NCBI GenBank assembly: GCA_963169325.1
Contig: CAUJEY010000099.1
Coordinates: 1 to 33,959, forward strand
DNA: 33,959 nucleotides
Direction of reading: 5' to 3'
Source of the DNA: Bacteroidota bacterium
GTDB lineage: Bacteria > Bacteroidota > Bacteroidia > Chitinophagales > Saprospiraceae
Every line of letters begins with the position of its first letter. Position 1 is the stretch's first letter. The notes under the pieces are model-generated. The model worked only from the letters and a program-made list of their open reading frames with translations, had not been told where the DNA came from and ran no database searches. The position numbers and the translations under genes were made by a program. Below, piece by piece: positions 1 to 9,197 of the stretch.

Positions 1-330
1 AGTCACGGTTACGGCATAAGTGCCGGCGGGAATACCGGCCAGGTCTTCCGTCGTGGCGTTGTTCGACCAGTTAAATGAGTAAGCGCCTGCGGGTGCGACG
101 TTGAGGTCTACGGCGCCGTTGTTTTGGCCGCAGGTAGAAGCAGTCGGCGTGGCGGTCGGCGTGGGTGGCGTTGTATTGTTAGCGACAGTGGCGGTAGCGA
201 TAGCGGTACAGCCGCCGGGGACTGACGTGACGGTGACGGTGAAATTACCGGCGGCAAGGTTAGAGATATCTTCCGTCGTTGCGCTATTCGACCAGATAAA
301 GGTGTAAGCGCCTGATGGATTGGGTGTTAT
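1..330 (-). repeat. Tandem 225-bp SprB-type coding repeats
   Basis: Two in-frame coding repeats are visible. The element TCTTCCGTCGT occurs at 269 and again at 44, exactly 225 bp (75 codons) apart, with matching flanks such as TTCGACCAG and AAGCGCCTG. The second copy runs to the window edge, so the number of units is unknown. Confidence 0.75.
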
Positions 331-1398
331 ATCGATACTGCCGTTCGGTGCTGTGCAGGAGGAGACAGGAATAGTTGTGCTCGTAATGTTGATGTTTTGG
401 CTGTTAGAAGTAACCGTGAAACTACCGGTTGCTGTTCCGCAGCCTCCCGCATCTGTGACGGTAACCGTGTAGGTGCCGGGATTATTGATGCTGATAGAAG
501 ACGAATTTCCCCCCGTGCTCCAGGCAAAACCGGTATAGTTGCCGGCGTTGGTTACTTCGATAGTTCCGCCCTGGCCGGGGCAGAGGTTGGCCGGTCCGGA
601 TAATTGAGGCGCAGGAATTCCGCCTGAACCGGGTAAAATTTCCAGCGTGTCGATTCCTGCGCAGTTGAAACCATTCTGGGAAACAACGACGACATACGTA
701 CCTGGCATCGAAACTTCGATCGTTGGGGTGTATTCCCCGTTCGGAAGCCACTGATAGGAATCGTATGGTCCTCCCGATACGGAAAGTGTGGCGGTTTGGC
801 CTGAGCAGAGCGATGTTGGCCCCTGAATGACAGGATCAGGTGCAGGCGGGTAGGCCAGGTTATCACTCAAAACCAGGGTACACCCGGAAGATGGGTCGGT
901 AATGGTTACAGTGTAAGTACCCGGGGTAGTAGTGAAAATTCCGGCTGTGGTTTCTCCAGATGACCATAAATAAGTAACGCCAGGGGGCTCGTTGAAGGTC
1001 CAAAGTACTCCTAAATCCATAACATCCCCCGGACAGCAATTGAAGCACGACTGGTTTAATGTCGCATACGCTGTGACAGGGGTTGAAATCCAAAAAAGTC
1101 CAACAACCACACAACCAATATTATCGGTGACCGTCACTAAAAAATTATCCGGTGCATTGGGAACGCAAATGGTCTGGGTCGTTTCATTCGTTGACCATAA
1201 GTATGTGTATGGAGGGTTTTGATTGTTGCCCGTAGGCATGGCACTGATTGGTATACAGTTTATTTGAGGGTCACAGAAATCCGGAACAACGTCTATGATC
1301 ACTTTACAATGAGGCGCCTGGGATTTTATCTGGCCGGCCAATGCAAGAAAGGTTATCAAAAATATTAAAGCGTGGAACTGTGGGAATACTCTTTTCAT
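1..1398 (-). CDS. SprB-repeat / Ig-like surface protein, N-terminal part (cut by window edge)
   Basis: The reading frame is open from an ATG at 1398 down to base 1 (466 codons, no stop), so the protein continues outside the window. It starts with a Sec signal peptide (MKRVFPQFHALIFLITFLAL, then a small-residue stretch). Residues about 50-340 are Ig/PKD-like segments with the repeated themes 'YLWS..ETT', 'PGTYTVT(I/V)TD' and 'LCxGQ'. From about residue 345 there are two SprB-type repeats with a 75-codon period (WSNSATTEDISNLAAGNFTV, then WSNNATTEDLAGIPAGTYAV). Proteins of this class are large exported adhesins or gliding-type surface proteins; a T9SS tail would be expected at the unseen C-terminus. 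It lies 193 bp downstream of the VCBS protein in the same direction. The class is clear, the exact role unknown. Confidence 0.85.
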   Translation of the reverse strand, partial: MKRVFPQFHALIFLITFLALAGQIKSQAPHCKVIIDVVPDFCDPQINCIPISAMPTGNNQNPPYTYLWSTNETTQTICVPNAPDNFLVTVTDNIGCVVVGLFWISTPVTAYATLNQSCFNCCPGDVMDLGVLWTFNEPPGVTYLWSSGETTAGIFTTTPGTYTVTITDPSSGCTLVLSDNLAYPPAPDPVIQGPTSLCSGQTATLSVSGGPYDSYQWLPNGEYTPTIEVSMPGTYVVVVSQNGFNCAGIDTLEILPGSGGIPAPQLSGPANLCPGQGGTIEVTNAGNYTGFAWSTGGNSSSISINNPGTYTVTVTDAGGCGTATGSFTVTSNSQNINITSTTIPVSSCTAPNGSIDITPNPSGAYTFIWSNSATTEDISNLAAGNFTVTVTSVPGGCTAIATATVANNTTPPTPTATPTASTCGQNNGAVDLNVAPAGAYSFNWSNNATTEDLAGIPAGTYAVTVT

Positions 1399-1591
1399 GA
1401 CGTTTGCCAGATAAATCCTTGATCGCTCCGGTTGTCAGAAAAGCATCGTTTTACCCTGACAAACCGGTCAGTGTAAAGGTTGAAAAAAAGCAGGCCGTTC
1501 AATGAGTGAGATTTCCCGAGCCGGAATAAAATGCTGCTGAAGGGGTAAATTGATCAAGGGGAGCGCTGTGCTTAAATTCCCGGGCCAATCC

Positions 1592-4324
1592 TTAATTTTC
1601 AAGGATGAAAGTTTTGTTGGCCACCCTATTCTGAGCAATTATCACCAATTGATACACTCCCGAAGGTAATTCCGCAGTATTCAATATCAGGAAATTGCGC
1701 TGTTGGAGCGACTGCCGGATCAGGTGTCGCCCGGCAATGTCCAGCACCAGGACTTCCGCATCGGGCCCAAGCGCGTCATGTAATACGATTTGGAGCGTTT
1801 TTGATGCAGGAACCGGAAAAACTTCGATGTTGAGGCGTTCAAAAACTTCCTTATTCGAAGAAACTTCAATGGTCACAGGAGTTCGCGGGGAGACACAGGT
1901 AATTTCCGGTTTTTGAATCACCCAATTGAAAAAATACGGGTAAAAATTCAAACCGGTGGAAGAGGAGTCCAGTTGACCGACATCACCGACAGGATAAGGG
2001 TAATCGAGCGCTCCTATGTTTTGAAATTGATCGTTTTGATCACATTTAAGCGAGAATTTCCCGACAGGTATTTGAAAATTAAGGGCCACTACGTTTTTTC
2101 CCTTGTATAAATAGGCGCTGGTTTCCGCAAGAATACTATCGCCGGAAATCAATTGAATGGTCCTTTCTCCCTCGGATGCCTGCCCCGTGATGTAAATATC
2201 TGTAGTGAGCAGGGTAAACGGCGCCCAGGCCGTAAAGCGCATTTCCTTATTGGATGTCAGGATGGCGCCGAACCCCAGGCTGTCCGGTTTCCCACCCGAT
2301 TGGATGGCCCCGGGGTATTTGTAGCGACTTTCTACGTATAGCACGGTATCCGAAAAAACAGGCAGGGTTTGAAAACTACATCCGTCTGACAAAATACTGC
2401 CACCGGTGGGCACGTCGTACCAGGCGCAGTTTTCGCCGCTTGCCAGGAGTAAAATGGAATCGCCGGCGGCCAAAGTGACGGCGTCTGTTTGCGGCGCGTG
2501 AGCGGCTAAAAACGCAATGTCTATTGGCGTGGAAACCAATTTGCCCGCGCCGCAAACGGAATCCCGCGCAACGGTATAACTTCCTGATGTTGTAACGGTT
2601 ATCGTCCCGGTATCCTGTACCCCGTTTGACCAGTAGGACTGGTTGCCCGCAGCGGATTTTAACACCACCGGGGCGCCATCGCATATTTGTTTTTCGCCGC
2701 TTATTATAGATATTTCCGGCAATACTGCGTCCGCCCGGGTTAAGACAACGGATTTGGAAATTCCGGCGCAGCCGGCCGAATCGATACACACCACGTGATA
2801 AAGGCCGGGCGCCCCGGTTTGCAATTCGGCGGCCGTTGTGCCGTTCGACCAACGGTAATGCGCGTAACCGGACGGTGCTGTCAACGAAACCGAATCGCCG
2901 GGACAGAGGTCCGTTTTACCGAAAATTGTTATGTCTTCTGCTACGCGTATACAAGGCGCTTCAGGTATAAAATAGGTGGAGTCGGCCGTCAGATTGAGAA
3001 TTTCGGTCACTGTTCCGCCAGGCCACCTGACCACCAATTTGTCGATACTATCTGCCTGGCCCAACCCAAAATGGACAGAAAGTGTATTCATCGGGCTAAA
3101 ACTTTGACCCGCGCGCAATTCCCTGACCTGAACGCCCCAGGCGCCATAAATTTCAATACGCGCGCCTATGCCGTTTCTATTACTTTCTATACCTCGAAGG
3201 TGGAGTTTCAGCCAGTGATGGTCGTTGCCGTCATTAATCCACAACTGACTTCTGTAAGTGACATCGAGAAACCCGTCGTTGTTAAAATCACCGATAGCGC
3301 CGGGCGTGAAGGGCAGGGATTGGCCGGTAAAAGTCATGTCGCCATTGCCCAGGTACAGGCGGTTGGCGAGTTCTGAAAAAATGTCTGTAAATCCGTCGTT
3401 GTTGAAATCGCCGGAGGCATTTTCCCAGGCGCCCAGGTCGAATTCATCGATGCCCGATGCGGCGATAATATTGGCAAAAGTACCGTCGCCATTGTTTTGG
3501 AACAGGCGGTTTCCCTGGTCGTGGTTGACGATGAACGCATCGAAATCGCCGTCGTTGTCGAAATCTTCAAAAACCGTACTCCAGGATTGCGCATTGTCGT
3601 CAAGTCCGGCCGCAGCGCCTTTTTCCGTAAAAGTGCCATTTCCGTTGTTGTGATATAACAGGTTGGTGCGTGCAGGGTTGCCAGGCATTCCTGTGGCCAG
3701 GCATTTAGTGATATACAAATCAGTGTAGCCGTCATTGTCGTAGTCCGTCCAGATGGCGGAATAATTACCGGGCAGATTGGACGTATTCAGCAGGGTTTGA
3801 TCCAGCGCCATATTGCCGGCTCCATAGTTGCGAAAGGTTTGCGATTTACCGTCGTCACGGCAGACAAAAGCGTCGAGATCGCCGTCGAGATCAATGTCGG
3901 ATAAGGTAGTTCGCTGGCTGAAAATGAAGTCGGGCATCAACGATTCCACAAATCCGGCGCCGTTGGCCTGCGCCAGCAGAAAGGATACGCGGCTCTTGCT
4001 GCCGAAGAGCAGGTCGTTCCAGCCATTGTTGTCGAGATCGCCCGCACAGATGCTCCAGGTAGGAAGCGCCTGAACCCCCATGGAAAAAAAACGATGTTGA
4101 AACGAACCGTCCGGCTGTTGGTAATCGATATGTATGCCCTCACTGCCAATCCGGGTAATATCGTCAAGCATATCTCCATTCATGTCCGCGGCGCATTTAG
4201 CCTGCCCCATGGTGCCCATGATAAACGGGAGCTTTGGGCTATTCTCGGTAAAACTTACCGTTTGGGCGACTATGAAGTACATTGGACATCCCGATATCAA
4301 GAGTGCAAAAACAATTGGTTTCAT
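1592..4324 (-). CDS. Secreted VCBS/FG-GAP repeat protein with ASPIC/UnbV domain and T9SS sorting tail
   Basis: A 910-residue exported protein. I place the start at the ATG at 4324 because MKPIVFALLISGCPMYFIVA is a good signal peptide; the longer frame would need a TTG. Residues about 45-355 carry at least seven FG-GAP/VCBS units with Ca-binding style motifs (DLDNNGWNDL, DIDLDGDLDA, DYDNDGYTDL, DFDNDGDFDA, DFNNDGFTDI), expected to fold as a beta-propeller. About 377-445 is an ASPIC/UnbV domain (GIGARIEIY ... LRAGQSFSPMN ... VHFGLG ... VRWPGG). Ig-like segments follow (LCPGDSVSLTAPSGY). The last 75 residues form a type A T9SS tail (VFPVPASKTLQI ... LPSGVYQLVI). Likely cell-surface or secreted, ligand unknown. 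It sits 54 bp after the mannosidase and could be cotranscribed with it. Confidence 0.9.
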   Translation of the reverse strand: MKPIVFALLISGCPMYFIVAQTVSFTENSPKLPFIMGTMGQAKCAADMNGDMLDDITRIGSEGIHIDYQQPDGSFQHRFFSMGVQALPTWSICAGDLDNNGWNDLLFGSKSRVSFLLAQANGAGFVESLMPDFIFSQRTTLSDIDLDGDLDAFVCRDDGKSQTFRNYGAGNMALDQTLLNTSNLPGNYSAIWTDYDNDGYTDLYITKCLATGMPGNPARTNLLYHNNGNGTFTEKGAAAGLDDNAQSWSTVFEDFDNDGDFDAFIVNHDQGNRLFQNNGDGTFANIIAASGIDEFDLGAWENASGDFNNDGFTDIFSELANRLYLGNGDMTFTGQSLPFTPGAIGDFNNDGFLDVTYRSQLWINDGNDHHWLKLHLRGIESNRNGIGARIEIYGAWGVQVRELRAGQSFSPMNTLSVHFGLGQADSIDKLVVRWPGGTVTEILNLTADSTYFIPEAPCIRVAEDITIFGKTDLCPGDSVSLTAPSGYAHYRWSNGTTAAELQTGAPGLYHVVCIDSAGCAGISKSVVLTRADAVLPEISIISGEKQICDGAPVVLKSAAGNQSYWSNGVQDTGTITVTTSGSYTVARDSVCGAGKLVSTPIDIAFLAAHAPQTDAVTLAAGDSILLLASGENCAWYDVPTGGSILSDGCSFQTLPVFSDTVLYVESRYKYPGAIQSGGKPDSLGFGAILTSNKEMRFTAWAPFTLLTTDIYITGQASEGERTIQLISGDSILAETSAYLYKGKNVVALNFQIPVGKFSLKCDQNDQFQNIGALDYPYPVGDVGQLDSSSTGLNFYPYFFNWVIQKPEITCVSPRTPVTIEVSSNKEVFERLNIEVFPVPASKTLQIVLHDALGPDAEVLVLDIAGRHLIRQSLQQRNFLILNTAELPSGVYQLVIIAQNRVANKTFILEN

Positions 4325-4378
4325 TTTCTTCTTGATTTTCGTTGCAATCAAAATTGAATTTTTTACAAAAAAAACCTC

Positions 4379-7300
4379 TTACTCAAACACCACCCGCAGC
4401 GTCCTGATTTCCCAGCCGTCCAACTGCAGCGTACCCGCCGTTTTTTCAAAAAACTTCTCTTTGGCGTTGCTGGAAAAAAGTACCGGCGCTTTCCGGTCGC
4501 CCCATGTCAAGGTCGTTGTTGCCGGTTTTTCGGAGGTGTTGAACAGCCGGAGCAGGTAGCCGTTCCCGTCGCGGGCGGGTTTCAGCGCGGTGACGATGAT
4601 CGCGGGGTCGCCTTCCAGGTTCAACAACGTATTTAAGCCGGTTTGCCTTTCTCCGACCGGCGCCAAAATGAGCGGCTGAACCAGCCCGATGCCGAATTTT
4701 TTAGCGTCGCTGCTGTCGAAAGCTTTGTGCGGACGCAGCGCGTAGCGGAACGGCACGGGGCCCTCCTGGTGGCCCTTGTAGTTGACGAACCAGACGTTGT
4801 TCATCACCCACGAAAACAGGCGGTTCGAGGGCGTCCAGGTTTTGAACCAGGGTTCGGTAGCCGGGTCGCTCATCCAGTGTTGCCCGTGCATGCCGCCGGT
4901 TTCCACCAGCGGGGCGTCGAGGTTTGCCCAGGTGACGCCGTCGCTGCTGTTCGAAATATCCACGAAGTGCTGGGCGCAAAAAAAGTTTTTGTTCGCGCCG
5001 CGCAACTGGTCTCTTTCCGGTTCCATCAGCGCCCAGGCCAGGTCGATGCGCAGTTTGCCGTCCGGCACGTTGAAGGGGAACGAAAAACGCACGTTTTCAT
5101 CCTCGTACACCCGTTTTTTGTCCACAAGATTGAGGATGTCCACCCGGTTCATGCCTGCGGTGAGTTGTATTTCCCGGGTGAAAAGGTTGGCGCCCGGTGC
5201 CTCCGACGCCACGGTAAACGAGGCGACGAGCGGGCCGTTTTCCTTGATTTTGATGACGGGTTTTTCGCTCCGGCGGGGATTGGCGGCATCTACGCCGGTG
5301 TACCAGTATTCATTGAACCCATAGGTATCGGCCGTGTCCACCAGGTCGAACGCCAGGTCTTTTTGGCGGATGCTCGCAATAGCGCCCGTTGCCGGGTCTA
5401 TTTTTACCGTGAGCCATTCGTTGGTCAAGGTAAGCCCGTCAGCGCGTGCGCCGCCGGATTTGCTTTTTTTCGCGGCTTTCTTTTTCAGCGTAAAACGGGC
5501 GGCGCTGAACGGCGGAATATTTTTGGCAACAAAAGCCATCTCACCGGTGGATAACATTTGAGCGGGGAGCGCCTTGCCGTCTGCTCCGAAAACGGTTAGG
5601 CCGGCCGCTTTCCAGGCTGCCGGAATTTTTACCAGCTCCGTCCGTTCCCAGGAAGTCGTGTTAAAAACAAGGAAAGCGGAGACGGCCTCGCCCGGGCTTT
5701 TTAGGTTGGATAAAATTTTATAAATCAACACCTTAGACTGGCGTTCGGCATTATCGGCAAAGCCCTTTTTTACGTTCCACTGGCTGGTGCTAAAATCAAT
5801 ATCCGGGTCCGATTTGCTGCTGACAGCCCCCCAGGTATGCTCCGAAAAAAGCAGCACGTTCGTCCAGGCCTCGTCGAATTCGGCCGACGGGAAATGATTG
5901 GGATCGAGCATGGTCCACAACATTTCCGCCTGTACGAGTTGCTCGGCTGTGTTGCGGTTGGTGCCCGTTTCGAGGGCCGAAGAAGCGGCGCCGTCTTCCC
6001 AGTAGGGCGTAAAATCGCCGCGGTGTACGGGCAGTTTTTCGCCATATTTTTGCTCGAACGCCATGAACATTTCCGAGGTGGTGGCGATGCGGAATTTCGG
6101 GTACTCATAGGTCTCGTTCCACTCTTTTACAAACTCCGGCGTGTCGGCGTCGGGGCCGCTGTTGTCGCCGAGGGTGTAGCGGATTTGCACCATATCGTAG
6201 GGGTAATTTTCGCTGTCGAGTTCGCCGAGAAACTTCAGAATCGGCGTTCCCTGGGTGCGCCGCAGTTTGCCCAGCAGCCAGTCGTGAAACCAGGAGTAGC
6301 CGTGCCGGGTCATCCAGAACAATACTTTGCCTTTGCCGGAAGGCGACTCCCAGTAAAACGGCACGTCGCCCCAGGCTTCGAACGTCAGCCCGACCTGGTA
6401 GCCGCCGTGTGCCTTGTGCGGCATGTGGTTGGGGCCGATGGAAAAATATTTGACCTCGTTTTCTGCCAGCGCCGGCACGATGCCCCAGGCGTATCCGGGC
6501 ACGTCGGAAATCATGGCGGAGTTGATCTGGATGCCGTAGTCCCGCTCCATCTGGTTGGCGAAGCCAGTGACGTGCATCAGTTCTTCCGGCCGTTGCAAAC
6601 CCGTTAATTCGCTGCCATAGAGGGCATCCAACCCGATCCAGCCTTTTTTAACGGCGTCGATGAAGGCGTTCCGGCTTTCGGGCGGCGCGTGTTTCAGGTA
6701 GCCGTCCACGGCCCAAAGCACTTCCACGTTCCACTTGTAGCGGGCGCCGTCGGGGTAGCCGGCGGTCTTTTTGGCCAGTTCGATGCCCGCCTCGAAGTTG
6801 TCCCACTGCAAATGTTCCACCTCGTGCTGCAAGTGGGTGAAGCCGATGTCCACGTGCGAGTGGGGCAGCAGATACACCTCGAAGGGACGCACGGGTTTCA
6901 GCGCCACGGCTTGTTTCCAGCGGTCTTTTTCCTTGTTGTCAAAAACTACCTCCACGGTGGCAGAACGCGCGGCGGCGACTTTATCCACCCAGATGTAAAA
7001 CTGGTTCAAACCCGGCTGAAGGAGCCGGTCGTACTGTTTTTTTTCATCCAAAAAAACAGCGGCGGACGCGGGCGCCCCGGTATGCGTAAACTCCACGAAC
7101 ACCGGCTGCTGCAATTTACCTTCCTGCCGTTTAATTGCCTGAAAGGCAAATACTTGCAAAGCGGTTTCAATCACATTCTGATAAGCCGTGTAAGCATCCG
7201 GGAGTTTGGCGTCTTCGGCCAGAATTTTCAACGCGAGGGGCTGTCCGGCCGGGAAATCCCGCCGGGGCACGGTCAGGAACTGGTACCCCAAAAAGTTTCC

Positions 7301-7744
7301 TTTTTCATCTTCCGGCGCGGTAGCCACGAAGGCCAGTTCGAAGCTTTCGTTTTGGTACATCCAGTCTTTTTCGCCGGCATTTCGGGGGCTGGAAAAGGTG
7401 AAATATTTTTTTCCGTTGATGAAAAAATCAAAATTGGCGGGGCGGTCGCCGCTACCTGTCGCCAATGAGGCCTGCCAGACGAAGGTGACCCGCTCGTCGT
7501 TTCCAGCGGGCATGGGGGCGGTCTGGAACTCGGCGGGTTTGCCACCGGGCGTCACCATCAAGGCGAGTTTTCCTTTTTGTAAAACAGGCGGGTAATCGAG
7601 TTGCTGACCGGCAATGATTTTTTCAAAACCCTGGCTATATTGGACTGACCGCGTGGGAAAGGGGCTGTCGGGGGACCGGCGCTCCTGGGCTTGCAGTTGC
7701 AGGACGGCAAGGGTAAACAAGAGAAGAGCGTTACGTTTTTTCAT
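4379..7744 (-). CDS. Glycoside hydrolase family 38 alpha-mannosidase, secreted
   Basis: 1121 residues from the ATG at 7744, which starts a signal peptide (MKKRNALLLFTLAVLQLQAQ). The longer frame upstream is translated from an intergenic hairpin and is rejected. After a non-catalytic N-terminal region (about 20-285) comes the GH38 catalytic domain: HSHVDIGFT with likely zinc ligands His297 and Asp299, and SDVPGYAWG whose Asp414 fits the nucleophile/zinc ligand. SEHTWGA further on is a likely further metal-site His. The C-terminal ~370 residues look like the GH38 beta-sandwich domains. GH38 enzymes are zinc-dependent retaining alpha-mannosidases, so the role is probably periplasmic or extracellular trimming of mannose-containing glycans. 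With the upstream DUF4185-like gene and the divergent acetylesterase it suggests a small glycan-use locus. No SusC/SusD pair is present in the window. Confidence 0.92.
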   Translation of the reverse strand: MKKRNALLLFTLAVLQLQAQERRSPDSPFPTRSVQYSQGFEKIIAGQQLDYPPVLQKGKLALMVTPGGKPAEFQTAPMPAGNDERVTFVWQASLATGSGDRPANFDFFINGKKYFTFSSPRNAGEKDWMYQNESFELAFVATAPEDEKGNFLGYQFLTVPRRDFPAGQPLALKILAEDAKLPDAYTAYQNVIETALQVFAFQAIKRQEGKLQQPVFVEFTHTGAPASAAVFLDEKKQYDRLLQPGLNQFYIWVDKVAAARSATVEVVFDNKEKDRWKQAVALKPVRPFEVYLLPHSHVDIGFTHLQHEVEHLQWDNFEAGIELAKKTAGYPDGARYKWNVEVLWAVDGYLKHAPPESRNAFIDAVKKGWIGLDALYGSELTGLQRPEELMHVTGFANQMERDYGIQINSAMISDVPGYAWGIVPALAENEVKYFSIGPNHMPHKAHGGYQVGLTFEAWGDVPFYWESPSGKGKVLFWMTRHGYSWFHDWLLGKLRRTQGTPILKFLGELDSENYPYDMVQIRYTLGDNSGPDADTPEFVKEWNETYEYPKFRIATTSEMFMAFEQKYGEKLPVHRGDFTPYWEDGAASSALETGTNRNTAEQLVQAEMLWTMLDPNHFPSAEFDEAWTNVLLFSEHTWGAVSSKSDPDIDFSTSQWNVKKGFADNAERQSKVLIYKILSNLKSPGEAVSAFLVFNTTSWERTELVKIPAAWKAAGLTVFGADGKALPAQMLSTGEMAFVAKNIPPFSAARFTLKKKAAKKSKSGGARADGLTLTNEWLTVKIDPATGAIASIRQKDLAFDLVDTADTYGFNEYWYTGVDAANPRRSEKPVIKIKENGPLVASFTVASEAPGANLFTREIQLTAGMNRVDILNLVDKKRVYEDENVRFSFPFNVPDGKLRIDLAWALMEPERDQLRGANKNFFCAQHFVDISNSSDGVTWANLDAPLVETGGMHGQHWMSDPATEPWFKTWTPSNRLFSWVMNNVWFVNYKGHQEGPVPFRYALRPHKAFDSSDAKKFGIGLVQPLILAPVGERQTGLNTLLNLEGDPAIIVTALKPARDGNGYLLRLFNTSEKPATTTLTWGDRKAPVLFSSNAKEKFFEKTAGTLQLDGWEIRTLRVVFE

Positions 7745-7772
7745 CAATTTTTTTCGGTAAGTGCATAGACGA

Positions 7773-7850
7773 ATTAAACACATAGAAACATAGAACACAT
7801 AGAATCTTTTATTATCAAAACTATGTGTTCTATGTGCCTATGTGTTTAAT
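7773..7850. repeat. Intergenic hairpin of short repeats (CACATAGAA-type units)
   Basis: Two 30-nt arms, 7773-7802 and 7821-7850, are complementary at 28 of 30 positions around an 18-nt loop. Each arm is itself three copies of an 8-9 bp unit (CACATAGAA, ACATAGAA, CACATAGAA). It lies between the DUF4185-like gene and the mannosidase, both on the minus strand. It could act as a terminator or processing site between them, or be a dispersed repeat. Confidence 0.85.
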
Positions 7851-7881
7851 ATCAAATAAATGTGTTCAGTCACTTATTTTA

Positions 7882-9084
7882 CTACAATTTCAAACTAAAA
7901 AACCGGGGCCGGCACAGCCTCGGCTCTTTCCGGATATCGTTCCAAAAATCCATCGAATTGACGTTGTAGGCGATGAGCAATTCGCCGGGTTTGGACAGGT
8001 GCGGGAACCCTTTGGCGTTGTAGGCGAAATAATCAAAATCCGCCTGCCACTCGGGGCATTGCCACACTTTCCGCAAGGGGAGATAGGGCCCCGCCGGGCT
8101 TTTCGACACCTGCACGGCCACTTCGTTTTCCATCCCGAAAAATTGGTGCGCCAGGATAAAACGCCCGTCGGCCATAGGGCTGAGGCTCATTTCGTTGGAC
8201 ACAAAACGGGTGACCGGTTTTGTCTTTTGCAGGTCCGTCGTCCAGTCCGGTCCGGCAGCGAATTCCCACTTGTCGAACTGCTCGAACTCCTTCGGTTTCA
8301 CCCTTGCGATTACCAGCCCATTGTTCTGCCCGCCCACGCCCATCACATAGATGTAGCCGTCGGGTTTGGGCGCGCCGGCCCATTCGGTATTGACGAGGAT
8401 GCCGCTGCCCATCGTGACTTTGTTCCAGTTTTCCAGCGGAAAAAAGAAGGGCGTTTCCAATTGCCGCTGCTCTTTGAAGGGCGGTTTGCTTCCTTTCGGA
8501 ATGGCGATGAGGTTGACGCCCGTTTGTTCAAACTCAAAAAAGGAGCCGGGCACGATGGTGTCTTTTACCGGATAGGCAAAAATGTACAACGTACTGTCCA
8601 GTTCCACATTGACGAAGCCGTCGCCGAGCCAGTAGTACTCGCCTTTTTTGGTATTCGGCGTGTTGGGCACAAAGAGGGAAGTAGGTTTGCCGTTTTCGTC
8701 TTTGTGGATATAAAATTTGAATTTGGAAGGGTCCGGCTCGTTACCGTCGAGGTAGGCGATGCAGTTATGCACCATTACAAAATCTTTTTTTTCAATGGCA
8801 TCGCCGATCGAATCGGCCACGACGGAGTCGCTGAAAATGAACAGGGACTTGGTTTTTTTCGTCGCCGGGCGGAATTCTGCGCCGTCCATCGGGATGGCGA
8901 AGATGCCGTCGCCACCGAACCAGCCGGCATTTCGGGTCAACAATTTGTCCCATTCAGGCGCAGCGGACACCCGGTCGATTTGTTTGGGTTGCCCGGGCGC
9001 GGCAAGGCCCGGTTGTTGCCCCATCGCTTGTACAAAGCAGAGGAAAATCAGCAGAATTGTTTGATATAAATATCTGAATAGCAT
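7882..9084 (-). CDS. Secreted DUF4185/DUF5005-like protein (predicted glycosidase-type beta-propeller)
   Basis: 400 residues from the ATG at 9084, chosen because it begins a signal peptide (MLFRYLYQTILLIFLCFVQA); the frame extends further upstream but without a sensible N-terminus. Motifs such as WFGGDGIFAIPMDG, LFIFSDS, YYWLGDGF, GYIYVMGVGG, RFVSNEMSLSP and LIAYNVNS resemble the DUF4185/DUF5005 group, whose members share the blade architecture of GH43/GH32-like enzymes. No reaction can be assigned. It is the first gene of the minus-strand glycan block and is divergent from the sialate O-acetylesterase, sharing a 113-bp regulatory region. Family call moderate; secretion is more certain. Confidence 0.7.
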   Translation of the reverse strand: MLFRYLYQTILLIFLCFVQAMGQQPGLAAPGQPKQIDRVSAAPEWDKLLTRNAGWFGGDGIFAIPMDGAEFRPATKKTKSLFIFSDSVVADSIGDAIEKKDFVMVHNCIAYLDGNEPDPSKFKFYIHKDENGKPTSLFVPNTPNTKKGEYYWLGDGFVNVELDSTLYIFAYPVKDTIVPGSFFEFEQTGVNLIAIPKGSKPPFKEQRQLETPFFFPLENWNKVTMGSGILVNTEWAGAPKPDGYIYVMGVGGQNNGLVIARVKPKEFEQFDKWEFAAGPDWTTDLQKTKPVTRFVSNEMSLSPMADGRFILAHQFFGMENEVAVQVSKSPAGPYLPLRKVWQCPEWQADFDYFAYNAKGFPHLSKPGELLIAYNVNSMDFWNDIRKEPRLCRPRFFSLKL

Positions 9085-9152
9085 AATGTTAAGTTGTTTT
9101 AATTTCCGGTAACCGTACCGCTGTTTTCTTTTTGTGTAAAAGTAGGAAAAAC

Positions 9153-9183
9153 GCCAGACTGGCATAGTATGTTTGCACATACT
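9153..9183. promoter_or_regulatory. Two adjacent palindromes in the divergent promoter region (candidate operator)
   Basis: GCCAG-A-CTGGC at 9153-9163 is followed by AGTATGT-TTGC-ACATACT at 9166-9183, both perfect. TATGTTTG at 9168-9175 matches the Bacteroidota -7 box TAnnTTTG and overlaps the second palindrome, so a bound protein could block transcription toward the acetylesterase gene. No convincing -33 box was found at the usual distance. Confidence 0.4.
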
Positions 9184-9197
9184 AATTTTGCCACGAC

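Noticed and set aside
1396-1591. Promoter search between the VCBS gene and the SprB-type gene
   Set aside because: Only a small hairpin (CTGAC...GTCAG) and a lone TTTG were found; no TAnnTTTG box at a proper distance.
4643-7468. Several long plus-strand frames opposite the mannosidase (for example 4643-5554, 5837-6607, 6689-7468)
   Set aside because: All are antisense to conserved GH38 sequence and lack coherent protein features.
7825-9069. A 414-codon plus-strand open frame opposite the DUF4185-like gene
   Set aside because: It is antisense to a gene with a signal peptide and family motifs; its translation is rich in His, Arg and Phe with no recognisable domain, typical of a shadow frame.
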